DNA of 64,000 bases from Verrucomicrobiota bacterium (lineage in GTDB: Bacteria; Verrucomicrobiota; Verrucomicrobiia; Limisphaerales; UBA1319): NCBI GenBank assembly GCA_022709905.1, contig JAKLHY010000024.1:1-64000 (forward strand). Direction: 5' to 3'. Below, in pieces: positions 35,778-43,658 of the stretch; position 1 is the first letter of the stretch; each line of letters opens with the position of its first letter. The notes beneath the pieces were generated by a model that saw nothing but the letters and a program-made list of their open reading frames with translations, searched no databases and was not told the DNA's origin. Position numbers and translations under genes: made by a program.

Positions 35778-36077
35778 TCACCCCATCACCGTAACGAGGC
35801 TCATGTTGGGGTGCTGCCGATACTGATCGACCAGCGCTTGCTGAAGCTTTGGTTTTAGCGCCGGGTGTTGGCCTCGATCGGAGCGCTCTTTGCGCTGGAG
35901 CACCCGGACCGGATCCTTGGCCTCGTTGCGGGCGGTGTAGTACCAGCGCTCGATCGTCGAGCGACCGAACTGCACCCACTGACCGGAGTGGGGGTGACGC
36001 CACTTCTGGGCAGCCAGTTGACCGAGTTGGACTTGGATTTCGCCCCGGCCGGGCGGCGCGGCGAGCAACGGTCCCAC
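35778..36077 (-). pseudogene. N-terminal fragment of a DDE-type transposase
   Basis: The minus strand encodes HTH-like segments of the kind that precede a DDE core: VQFGRSTIERWYYTARNEAK, DPVRVLQRKERSDRG and LKPKLQQALVDQYRQHPN. The catalytic core is missing; the frame stops just after entering the sequence shared with copy B (end of copy A). Confidence 0.6.
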
Positions 36078-36097
36078 GTGGTAATGCAGCCACGGTG

Positions 36098-36319
36098 ATG
36101 AAAGGGCCGTACAAAAGCGACCAGTTGAGCGTGGACCACATCATTCCGCGCGCCGTGGCCCCAGAACTCGACAACGTGATCGCCAACCTGGAACTGATGC
36201 CCAGCCGCATGAAGTCGGCCAAGCGAGACAGGATCGGTTCCCGACAACATGACATGGCCAAGAAGTTGCATCAGGCCGGATTGCTGGGCAGGAAAGGGAT
36301 GGAGGCCGTGTTGCGGTGA
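36098..36319 (+). pseudogene. C-terminal part of a phage-type HNH endonuclease
   Basis: Reads SDQLSVDHIIPRAVAPELDN, VIANLELMPSRMKSAKRDRI. DHIIP and the following N...NLELMP form the HNH core. The N-terminus is lost at the junction with the transposase fragment. Phage HNH enzymes often sit next to terminase genes, so this fits a prophage relic. Confidence 0.65.
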
Positions 36320-36348
36320 AATCGCAGCCGTCTCCATAGGTCGGATTG

Positions 36349-36423
36349 TGCGTCCATTCCCTCCGGGCGACAGCGGCGACGAACGCCCTGGAACACGCGG
36401 CGGATATTGCCAAGGTTCAGGAG
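36349..36423 (+). pseudogene. Fragment of a XerC/D-like recombinase
   Basis: About 75 bp match the stretch encoding [19 protein letters not shown] of the recombinase gene at 25389-26414. It is cut at both sides and runs into a stop. It is a relic of a second related gene. Confidence 0.8.
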
Positions 36424-36429
36424 AAATAA

Positions 36430-36607
36430 ACCATAGCCTAATTAGCCTACCCTCGCCGAAGAGTAAAAGGCAAAGCCGCTTGTGATTCCCAAAAATAAGC
36501 TCATGAAAACAATAAATGCTGCACTTCAGATCCCGTCACTACCCGGAACCCTTAGGCTCGGAATATCAGATAGACGTGTCGTCATGCTGCAATGATCGCA
36601 AAAGAAC
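36430..36607. other. Intergenic stretch before the four-gene transposon
   Basis: No gene was seen. It contains a TGTCGTC sequence at 36577 that was considered as a transposon end and set aside. Confidence 0.4.
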
Positions 36608-36772
36608 CGGCATTGATGTAGCGCTGCGAATTAAAGAGCGAGCGTGAGGCTGGACGGTGGTGAGGAGGGCCGTTGGAGTTGAGACGAGGAGCTCAGAAGA
36701 AAGCGGCTTGATGCTGCGTTAGGATTTTGGAGATCCTCCGCGATCCAATTCCGCGAAGATCAGCTCAAAGGA

Positions 36773-37252
36773 ATGCGTCCTGTCTGTCCCTGGGGTTGTC
36801 CGGGGACCGTCCACCGCCATGGATACTACGAACGCTACGCCGATCCGGAAGAGACCCAGAAGGAGAGGATTCAGCGTTACCTCTGTCGTCCTTGCGGTCT
36901 GAGCTTCTCGGTCCTTCCACCTCACCGATTACCCTATCGATCCATTCGCGCTGAACGGCTGCAAGCGGATTTCGACAAGAGGGCGGAGATCCAAACCCAG
37001 GGTCTGGATCCTCCGCCCCGCGTCGTGGAGGCCGGTTGCCTCCAACGAGCGTGGAGTGCCTTGACCAAGCGCGTAACCCCCCTCAAAGACGCCTTCGGAC
37101 AACTGGTTTCAAGCACGGTTTCCGACGGTGCCTCACTCTGGGCAAGCTTGCGTCAGTCATTCGACTCGGTGGCAAAGATGCTCTGTTTTCTTTCCGAGCA
37201 CCACCGTATTTCGCTCTTGGGCAACCACCGATGCCTGCAACCGCCTGGCTGA
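36773..37252 (+). CDS. Zinc-ribbon protein (DUF6431-like) of the four-gene transposon
   Basis: A 159-aa protein with an N-terminal zinc ribbon: PVCPWGCPGTVHRHGYYERY, then RYLCRPCGLSFSVLPPH. The C-terminal part is helical (SLWASLRQSFDSVAKMLCF). This arrangement resembles the DUF6431 family, which is found in transposon contexts. In the present setting it may serve as a target- or end-binding factor, much as TniQ does in other systems, but that is a guess. Confidence 0.6.
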   Translation: MRPVCPWGCPGTVHRHGYYERYADPEETQKERIQRYLCRPCGLSFSVLPPHRLPYRSIRAERLQADFDKRAEIQTQGLDPPPRVVEAGCLQRAWSALTKRVTPLKDAFGQLVSSTVSDGASLWASLRQSFDSVAKMLCFLSEHHRISLLGNHRCLQPPG

Positions 37253-37338
37253 ATGTTACGTTGGACCGCAGGGGGTTATCCGTCCCACACAACGGTGTTT
37301 TTGGAAGAGGGGCGACGGCGTGAAAGGCTCCGTGGCGC

Positions 37339-38604
37339 ATGAAAAACACCTCTACATCGGTTCACGAGGCCATCGCCCTGCGGCGGTTGAGCCTGGTTCA
37401 ACAAATTATCGAGCTGATTCAGCAGCATTGGCCCTTATCGGCCGCGCTGGAACAGGTGGCCTCTGCTCATCCCCTGCCTGGGGACGCCGACGCTCCCCCT
37501 CAGTTCGTGGCCCAACGCACCCTCGAAGATTGGTATTACGCCTTCAAGAAGGGCGGTTTCGAGGGCTTAAAACCCAAACGGCGGTCCGATCGGGGCAAAC
37601 CGCGCCGTCTCTCCGCCGCCCAACAGCAGTGGATCCTGGAACGGGTTCGTTCCTTTCCCGGGGTGCCCGTCAAATTGCTCTACCGGCAATGGAAACAAGC
37701 CGATGCCACCCTGCCGGCTCTCTCGGCGATCTATCGCTGGCTGGAACAGAACGATCTGGATGCCCAGGGCCGCCGCTACCTTTTGCGCCAGAACATTCCC
37801 GGTCCCACCAAGGCTTTCGAAGCCCCCGGCGTTAACGATCTCTGGATCGTAGACTTCTCTCCCGGTCCTTTCCTGGCGCTGCACCCCAAGGCGGTGGCCA
37901 CTCACCTGTGCGTGATCATCGATGATCACTCTCGATTAATCCCGTATGCGTCCTACGCACGAGCGGCCGACACCCAGGCGCTTTTGGGTTGCCTCAAAGA
38001 GGCTTTGCGGCGCAGGGGGTTGCCCAGAAAGTTGTATGCTGACAATGGGGGACCCTTCGTCAACAACCACCTCAAGATCGTCTGCGCCAACCTGGGCATC
38101 CGGCTCATCCATTCCAAGCCTGGAAAACCATGGAGCCGTGGTAAGGTGGAGCGGGTTTTCCGGACCTTGCAGCAGGATTTTGAAGCCGGCTTGCGTTTGC
38201 CCGGCCAAGGGGTTGGGTCTTTGGAGGAACTTAACGGCAAACTCGCCCGTTGGCTGCAGGAGGTCTATCACCCTCGCCATCACGATGGCATCGGCGAAAG
38301 TCCTCAGGATCGTTTCGCCCGAGCTTTGCCGCTTCTGCGTCCCTTGGATCCCCAACTGGACCTGGATCAGCTCTGCTACACCCGCATCGACCGAGTCGTG
38401 CGCAAAGACGGGACCGTACGCATCGACAACGACCTCTACGAAGTGAATCTCGCTTTGCGCGGGCTCAAGATTCAGTTGGAATTGGATCCCTGGGTCATGA
38501 ACCCGATCCTGGTCCGCTATAAGGGGCAAGACTTCGGAGCCGCCCGCAAGGTCGATCGCCATCTCAACAGCCAGATCCAGGGAGGCAGGTCCAGCCATGA
38601 ATGA
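37339..38604 (+). CDS. DDE-type transposase/integrase (rve core)
   Basis: A 421-aa transposase. An HTH-containing N-terminus (TLEDWYYAFKKGGFEGLKPK) is followed by an rve core: LWIVDFSPGPFLALHPKAVA (first Asp), YADNGGPFVNNHLKIVC (second Asp), and the Glu in KVERVFRTLQQDF. The C-terminal part is a Mu-type beta domain. It overlaps the ATPase gene by 8 nt, as in tnsB-tnsC, tniA-tniB and istA-istB pairs. It is the catalytic subunit of the element. Confidence 0.88.
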   Translation: MKNTSTSVHEAIALRRLSLVQQIIELIQQHWPLSAALEQVASAHPLPGDADAPPQFVAQRTLEDWYYAFKKGGFEGLKPKRRSDRGKPRRLSAAQQQWILERVRSFPGVPVKLLYRQWKQADATLPALSAIYRWLEQNDLDAQGRRYLLRQNIPGPTKAFEAPGVNDLWIVDFSPGPFLALHPKAVATHLCVIIDDHSRLIPYASYARAADTQALLGCLKEALRRRGLPRKLYADNGGPFVNNHLKIVCANLGIRLIHSKPGKPWSRGKVERVFRTLQQDFEAGLRLPGQGVGSLEELNGKLARWLQEVYHPRHHDGIGESPQDRFARALPLLRPLDPQLDLDQLCYTRIDRVVRKDGTVRIDNDLYEVNLALRGLKIQLELDPWVMNPILVRYKGQDFGAARKVDRHLNSQIQGGRSSHE

Positions 38605-39430
38605 TCTCGAACTCTATACCCGAAGCTGGGGCGCCACCGCCGTGCCTTTCGGTCCTTTGTCCGAAACCCAATGGGTGGCGATTGCTTCGCAGCAACGGGC
38701 CGTGACTCTGCTCAACCAAACGGTGGCCTTGCGTGGCGTCATGCTCTTGAGCGGAGGCAATGGCATGGGCAAGTCCACCTTGGTCGGCCGTTGGGTGCGG
38801 CAGTTGGAGAACCGGCTCTACACTCCGGTCAATCTGACCCAAGCCACTTTGAGCAGCAGTGGACTCTTGGCCAGCCTGGCCCGAGGAGTGGGCAAACGGG
38901 CCAGCATGCGCCGGGAACGCAACCTGGATGAACTCTCCAGCTACCTTTCCGAGCACGACCGAGAGACACTGGTCATTATCTTGGATGACGCGCAAAACAG
39001 CTCCCACAGCACACTGGAGGAGCTTCGTTTGCTCCTGGGACTCAACCTGCCCAGCCAGCCCACCTTCGCCCTGGTGTTGATCGGCGATGAGTATCTGTTG
39101 GGTCAACTCCAGTTGCGTAATCACCGGGCGCTCTGTTCCCGTCTGGGCGCTCATCATCTGCTCACCCCCTGGACGTTGGAGGAGATCCAGACCTATCTCA
39201 AAACGGGGTTGGAAGCGGTGGGGATCAATCGCTCGAAGGTCTTCGAGCCGGCGGCGGTGGATCTCTTGGTGCGGGCCACGGCGGGCGTGCCGCGCAGCGT
39301 CTGCCTTTTGGCCCGGGCGGCCTGGCTGGAAGCGGCTCGAGCCGAAGCCAGGGAAATCAACGCTCAGACCCTGCAGCAGGCCATGGAACAGGTGCCTGGG
39401 CTGACGGGCCTCACCCGCCACAACCCATGA
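38597..39430 (+). CDS. AAA+ ATPase, ExeA/TniB-like, transposition helper
   Basis: A 277-aa ATPase starting LYTRSWGATAVPFGPL. Walker A is MLLSGGNGMGKSTLVGR (about residues 48-64), Walker B LVIILDDAQN, sensor I-like ALVLIGDEYL, and an arginine-rich C-terminal lid ATAGVPRSVCLLARAAWLEA. The family includes ExeA and the transposition regulators TniB/TnsC. It is expected to select targets and activate the DDE enzyme. Confidence 0.82.
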   Translation: MNDLELYTRSWGATAVPFGPLSETQWVAIASQQRAVTLLNQTVALRGVMLLSGGNGMGKSTLVGRWVRQLENRLYTPVNLTQATLSSSGLLASLARGVGKRASMRRERNLDELSSYLSEHDRETLVIILDDAQNSSHSTLEELRLLLGLNLPSQPTFALVLIGDEYLLGQLQLRNHRALCSRLGAHHLLTPWTLEEIQTYLKTGLEAVGINRSKVFEPAAVDLLVRATAGVPRSVCLLARAAWLEAARAEAREINAQTLQQAMEQVPGLTGLTRHNP

Positions 39431-39807
39431 TCGAGCGGATTCAACAGGCTCACGCGTTGTATTGCCGCCTGACCGGCCAGCGCGTGAGCCTGCGCTTTGA
39501 TCGGGAACGGCTTTGGTATGAGCTCTTCCACGCCGGCTTCAACGAAGCCGACCTCCAGAGGGTCATCCGCTATCTCCAGCGGGAGATCCGCCAGGCACGC
39601 AGGAATGTTGGCGCGCTCAAGCTCTCCAACCTCCTGCAGGTCGACCGCTTCGAAGAAGATTTGAATATATGCCGCGTTCAGCTCTACGCGCCCAAACCTC
39701 CGGCTCCAGCACCTCCCACTCCACCGCCAAAGCCCGAAGAACGAGAGGCGACGCGCCAACGGGCTCTGCAGCTGCTGGCCAAATTACGCACCGAGCAGGG
39801 GCTGTAG
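39427..39807 (+). CDS. Small accessory protein of the four-gene transposon
   Basis: A 126-aa protein, helical at first (IERIQQAHALYCRLTGQRVS; FNEADLQRVIRYLQREIRQA), then a proline linker (PKPPAPAPPTPPPKP) and a short basic helix. It overlaps the ATPase gene by 4 nt, so it is part of the same unit. No family was recognised. Its helical shape suggests binding to DNA or to the ATPase. Confidence 0.6.
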   Translation: MIERIQQAHALYCRLTGQRVSLRFDRERLWYELFHAGFNEADLQRVIRYLQREIRQARRNVGALKLSNLLQVDRFEEDLNICRVQLYAPKPPAPAPPTPPPKPEEREATRQRALQLLAKLRTEQGL

Positions 39808-39854
39808 CGCCCACGGCCCATTCCGAAGCCGCCCCCACCCGCCAACGCCTTACC

Positions 39855-39879
39855 GTCTCTCGGTCCGATTCCGAGAGAC
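39855..39879 (+). terminator. Hairpin after the transposon genes
   Basis: GTCTCTCGG and CCGAGAGAC form a perfect 9-bp stem with a 7-nt loop, 48 bp after the last gene. No T-run follows, so termination is uncertain. Confidence 0.4.
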
Positions 39880-40052
39880 CAGCGACAATCCTCCTCAAGA
39901 CTCTTATCCTACGCCACCGCGCTTTTCACCCCACGGCCCAATCCGCTCATCTCCCCCGTTGCTCCTCAATCGACTCCGCTCCTGCCTCCACAGATCAATT
40001 CGCTGCTGTACAGCATTGACAGTCTTCGATATTTCTATACATAATAGTATTC

Positions 40053-40877
40053 ATGAAAAACTGCGCAATCCGTTACCTTCATTGCTGTAAATTCATCACT
40101 TGGCTAATCTCAATTTTTGGAGCAACCTCGATTATCACATCGCTAGCACAAGATGTTAAGATCGATGGAGTGAACCAGCAGGGTATATTATCCTGGACTG
40201 CCCCAATCAACTCCGACTGCTCGATTGAGTGGGCGAACATCCTTTCTCCATCTGCTTTTTCCCGTCAATGGATAGAATCTCAATACATTTATATTACCAA
40301 TAGCCATAATGAAATTACAGTGCCCACGCTATACCGCATTCAATGTTGGTCTAACGGTCTTTTCGTTAGGCCTAAAGTAGCTCAAACACTGGTTTTCAGC
40401 TGTAAAAATGCATTCAATCATACTTGGGAAGAGCGGTATAGTTTTGTTGGATTGGCGGCGATTCCAACGATGTCGAACAATTATGTGATTCTGAATTTGA
40501 CTCATAATTACTCTGGTAACCCTCCAGCCGGTATTACAGACGATCAAGTTATTTTGATCCGGTCAACTGATGACTCGCTCTTTGCACTTAAAGATTTTAA
40601 TTCGGAAATTATAGCCTGGAAAAAAGGTCCAGTAGGCACGACCTGGACGTATGGTGACACTACAGCTACGATCGAAGCCATTGAGAATGTCACCGTGCCT
40701 GCGGGAACCTACACACAATGCCTGAAGATTAAGAAGACAGATAAGGGCAGTTCCAATTCACCATGGTACGAGTGGATTAAACCAGGTTTCTTTCAAGTAA
40801 AATGGGTTGACTACCAAATCTCTCCAGCTAGTGCTGCTCCAGTCATCTATGAATTAAAGCAAATCCTTGGTCCTTAA
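40053..40877 (+). CDS. Secreted hypothetical protein
   Basis: A 274-aa exported protein with a signal-like N-terminus (KFITWLISIFGATSIITSLA). The C-terminal half has the pattern GPVGTTWTYGDTTATIEAIE, VTVPAGTYTQCLKIKKT, found in a broad group of secreted proteins of this phylum that carry a beta-rich domain of the DUF3108 type. Its AT content is higher than its surroundings. It stands alone between the transposon and the decayed copy B. Confidence 0.6.
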   Translation: MKNCAIRYLHCCKFITWLISIFGATSIITSLAQDVKIDGVNQQGILSWTAPINSDCSIEWANILSPSAFSRQWIESQYIYITNSHNEITVPTLYRIQCWSNGLFVRPKVAQTLVFSCKNAFNHTWEERYSFVGLAAIPTMSNNYVILNLTHNYSGNPPAGITDDQVILIRSTDDSLFALKDFNSEIIAWKKGPVGTTWTYGDTTATIEAIENVTVPAGTYTQCLKIKKTDKGSSNSPWYEWIKPGFFQVKWVDYQISPASAAPVIYELKQILGP

Positions 40878-40949
40878 ATAGACACAAGGGATTCACGGTG
40901 GTCGCACAAGGACAAGATATCAGGATAAGCCGATCAGTATCCTGAAAAA

Positions 40950-41189
40950 GTCGGACTTCAATGCCAAGTCAACGGCAAACGCGGAAAGGCCTGGACCTTG
41001 ATTATCGCCTACGAACCGGACGATACATACCTCGTCTAGCTGGTCGAAGGCCATAGGGAACGGTCGGCCGATTCGATGGTTCTGGCCCGGGTGGAAGATG
41101 TTTACTGTGATTGCCTCCAATCGGTCATTGAATCGGTTTATGACCAGGCCATCAACGAGCATAACAGCGGCTTCATCCCCTTGTCATGA
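40950..41189 (+). pseudogene. Decayed copy B of small gene A1
   Basis: It is the same gene as 34958-35197 and equal in length. A TAG stop at 41037-41039 in the middle (VWL becomes V-stop-L) inactivates it. The first bases of A2 follow, then similarity ends. It is the left part of copy B of the small operon. Confidence 0.85.
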
Positions 41190-41295
41190 ACCAGTTCACT
41201 GTCAGCCGATCGGATTCTGCTCGCTTATTCATTGACAGGAACCAGAACTCTCCTGGAGTATATCCGTACTCGGGGATGCCGATTATTCATCTGCG

Positions 41296-42717
41296 ATGGA
41301 TATTAGGTTCGAGTGTCCAAATTGCGGCCAGCATTTAACCGTTGATGCTGAGGGGAGCGGGTTCTTGTTGCATTGCCCCAGTTGCGAAAAGCCAATTCGT
41401 ATCCCCACTGAAACACCCGCGAGATGCACCGCCGACGTGTCTCGGAGTTTTAAGCGATCTTTCCCGTTGAGCCTTTTAATTTTGCTTGGGGCTGTCATTG
41501 TCGTTCTGGTCTTTTTCGGCATACCGAGATCTCTGAAACGTGAATCAGTGATTCCCGTGGATCAGTCGAATTTCTCGCTCACTCCAACTTCGCTGCAGAA
41601 AAGCCGGGCTTATTTATTGATTACGTGTGAGAAACTCGTGGGCTGCTTTCAGCCGCTGATTCACCTCAGGCAGCAGCAGGACTTCAGCGTTGCGATTAGG
41701 AGCATTGAAAACATTGATCGAGAGCTTGAAGGTCGTGATCTACAGGAAAAAATTAGGAACTGCATTCGGAAGCAACAGGTGCAATCTGCACGGCCATTGT
41801 ATGTGCTGCTGGGGGGCGATGACGTCATCATCCCGATTCGCTACTGCCAGGCTAAACCTCGAGCCACATCGGATATTAAGGCCTGGGTTCCGAGTGACCT
41901 GTATTATTCGGATACGAGTCTTGGCACCTGGGACGCAGATCAAGATGGCCGTTACGGTGAGTTGGGTGACGATGATAGCCAAGTGTGCCTTGTGCCCTCC
42001 GTCTGTTTAGGCCGTATTCCGGTGCGTGAAGCAGAGGAAGCCACCGGTTATGTGAATAAAGTCCTTTGCTACGAAAATCAAGCACAAGCTCGACAAGGCC
42101 ATTCGTTCCTCTTCCTGGGCGGCCCGGCCTATATGGGCGACACCTACCGGCGTATCGTCTTGCCGGGATGTCCGGACTCACGTGCCGTGTTTCTTGGTGA
42201 AAAGCCATCGACCTCGATCGCGAAGGAATTTGAGGCTCTGACGCCTGATAATGCCGTTCGCTTGCTGAACAATGGCTATGATATGGTGACATATTCAGGC
42301 GAAGGTAGTGAACAAGCATGGGGGTGGTCCAATGGGGCCTTTGGGATAGCCGAGGCCTGGGCTTTGACCAACATGCAGTGCTTAAGTGTTGTGCGGAGCG
42401 GCGGCTGCAAGACGGCTTGGTTTGACGGAGCTAACGATCCCTGTTTAGCAGAAGCCTGGCTGCGTAATTCTCGAGGTGGCGCAGTCATTTACGCGGGTTT
42501 TGCCCGAGTTTTGTGCCATGGTCCGGTAGCCGGAGGAGGACAATACCAGGATGAGTATTATCGAAAACTGTTTCGCACTCCTGGTATCAGTGTCGGCCAG
42601 GCGTTCATGGAAATGAAGCAGAGCATGGCCAAGCGCAGCGAAACCTCACGGTGGCATCAGCACGGTTACATGTTACTCGGTGATCCAGCGATCGTCCCCG
42701 TTCGTTTTCCCAGATAG
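41296..42717 (+). CDS. Gingipain-like (peptidase C25) protein with zinc ribbon and membrane anchor; catalytic His replaced
   Basis: A 473-aa protein. An N-terminal zinc ribbon (FECPNCGQHLTVD, HCPSCEKPI) is followed by a membrane helix (PLSLLILLGAVIVVLVFFGI, about residues 55-75), then a C25-like domain: PLYVLLGGDDVIIPIRY, YDMVTYSGEGSEQAWGW, SGGCKTAWFD and GGAVIYAGFARV. In gingipain the first of these motifs reads TGHGSE with the catalytic His; here it is GEGSE (Glu336). Cys371 is in the position of the nucleophile. It may be an inactive or altered protease. It lies between the halves of copy B. Confidence 0.75.
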   Translation: MDIRFECPNCGQHLTVDAEGSGFLLHCPSCEKPIRIPTETPARCTADVSRSFKRSFPLSLLILLGAVIVVLVFFGIPRSLKRESVIPVDQSNFSLTPTSLQKSRAYLLITCEKLVGCFQPLIHLRQQQDFSVAIRSIENIDRELEGRDLQEKIRNCIRKQQVQSARPLYVLLGGDDVIIPIRYCQAKPRATSDIKAWVPSDLYYSDTSLGTWDADQDGRYGELGDDDSQVCLVPSVCLGRIPVREAEEATGYVNKVLCYENQAQARQGHSFLFLGGPAYMGDTYRRIVLPGCPDSRAVFLGEKPSTSIAKEFEALTPDNAVRLLNNGYDMVTYSGEGSEQAWGWSNGAFGIAEAWALTNMQCLSVVRSGGCKTAWFDGANDPCLAEAWLRNSRGGAVIYAGFARVLCHGPVAGGGQYQDEYYRKLFRTPGISVGQAFMEMKQSMAKRSETSRWHQHGYMLLGDPAIVPVRFPR

Positions 42718-42802
42718 GCCAAGTCAGAGGACAAACCAGCATTCAGTTCGCCCTGTGGGTTTGAGAGCATAAACCCCGTGATTGCGCAACGGATTCCCCT
42801 GG

Positions 42803-42840
42803 GAGCCGAATACGTCGCCCGAGACGATCACCGGTAGGAA
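42803..42840 (+). pseudogene. Left half of copy B gene A3
   Basis: Matches CTGGGAGCCGAATACGTCGC and the following bases of A3 up to the IS66 target site. The other half is at 46353-46499. Bases 42833-42840 (GGTAGGAA) are the target duplication. Confidence 0.85.
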
Positions 42841-42880
42841 GTAACCGTCCGGCGGAGCCGTCTTACGCAGAGGGGAGAGG

Positions 42881-43258
42881 GTGTGGCAGGATGGAGGGGT
42901 GAAACGACCATCATCCATAAACGGCACGGTCCGGCGACATCGCACCCCCAAAGAGATCGCTGGGATTTTCAGAGACCACCGACGGAGCGGGCTTTCGCTG
43001 CTGGCCTTTGCCCGAAAGGAGGGACTGTGCTACGCGAGCCTTTTGCGCTGGAGATCCCGGCAATGCCAAGAAGCCAACGTTCTGGTGCCGCCAGCACCCC
43101 AGGCTGATCCACGATTTGTTCCGGTGAAGATCGAGGGTGAGGGGTTGGGCGGGGATTACGTCCTAAGCTGGCCCGCAGGACGTTCCCTGAAGATCCCGCT
43201 GCAATTCGAAACGGATTCTTTGCGCCGATTGCTCAGCGTGCTGGAGGCCGTGAGATGA
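42881..43258 (+). CDS. tnpA: IS66 TnpA (orf1)
   Basis: A 125-aa protein with the IS66 orf1 N-terminal HTH (PKEIAGIFRDHRRSGLSLLA, FARKEGLCYASLLRWR) and a C-terminal beta segment ending RRLLSVLEAVR. Start GTG at 42881; another GTG at 42899 is equally possible. It overlaps tnpB by 4 nt. Confidence 0.88.
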   Translation: MWQDGGVKRPSSINGTVRRHRTPKEIAGIFRDHRRSGLSLLAFARKEGLCYASLLRWRSRQCQEANVLVPPAPQADPRFVPVKIEGEGLGGDYVLSWPAGRSLKIPLQFETDSLRRLLSVLEAVR

Positions 43259-43611
43259 TTGGCCTCTTGCCCACGACGGCGATTTTCCTGGCCACCGCAC
43301 CCACGGATTTACGCAAAGCGTATGACGGGCTGGCGGTCTTGGTGCGCCAGAGCCTGGGTCAAGATCCCCTGAGTGGCAGCCTGTACGTTTTCTGTAATCG
43401 CCGAAAGGATCGAATTAAGATCCTCTTCTGGGAACCGGGGGGATATTGGTTGTGCGCGCGACGGCTTGAGGCCGGGACTTTTCGGTGGCCGCAAAAGGAG
43501 GGAGCCTGCGCGTGCTACCGGCGCGAGGAACTCTTGCTGCTCTTGGGAGGCATCGATCTCAAGCAGACCCACGAGCGGAAGTGGTATCGACGAGAGGCTG
43601 AAAAGAAATAG
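43255..43611 (+). CDS. tnpB: IS66 TnpB (orf2)
   Basis: A 118-aa protein with the typical orf2 sequence: TAPTDLRKAYDGLAVLVRQ, YVFCNRRKDRIKILFWEPGG and YWLCARRLEAGTFRWP. Normal length for IS66 Orf2. Required for transposition in this family. Confidence 0.95.
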   Translation: MIGLLPTTAIFLATAPTDLRKAYDGLAVLVRQSLGQDPLSGSLYVFCNRRKDRIKILFWEPGGYWLCARRLEAGTFRWPQKEGACACYRREELLLLLGGIDLKQTHERKWYRREAEKK

Positions 43612-43658
43612 ATTTTTCGCTGGACTCTGGAACCGATCTCAGCTTTTCTGGTTCCCAG

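Larger units (their letters stand above)
36608..40021 (+). mobile_element. Four-gene transposon with DDE transposase and ExeA/TniB-like ATPase
   Basis: Four plus-strand genes are packed together: a DUF6431-like zinc-ribbon protein, a DDE transposase, an AAA+ ATPase and a small helical protein; the last three overlap by 8 and 4 nt. Candidate inverted ends are TGTAGCGCTGCGAATT at 36617-36632 and TGTACAGCAGCGAATT (reverse strand) at 39997-40012, matching at 13 of 16 positions. The right edge reads inward TGTCAATGC, like TniA-type elements. Near the right end ACGGCCCA(T/A)TCCG occurs twice (39811 and 39931 regions), possibly transposase-binding sites. No target duplication was found, so exact ends are unsure. 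Confidence 0.6.

Noticed and set aside
36577-36583. TGTCGTC as left end of the four-gene transposon
   Set aside because: It starts like TniA-type ends, but the following bases match the right end less well than 36608-36632, and no flanking duplication exists for either choice.
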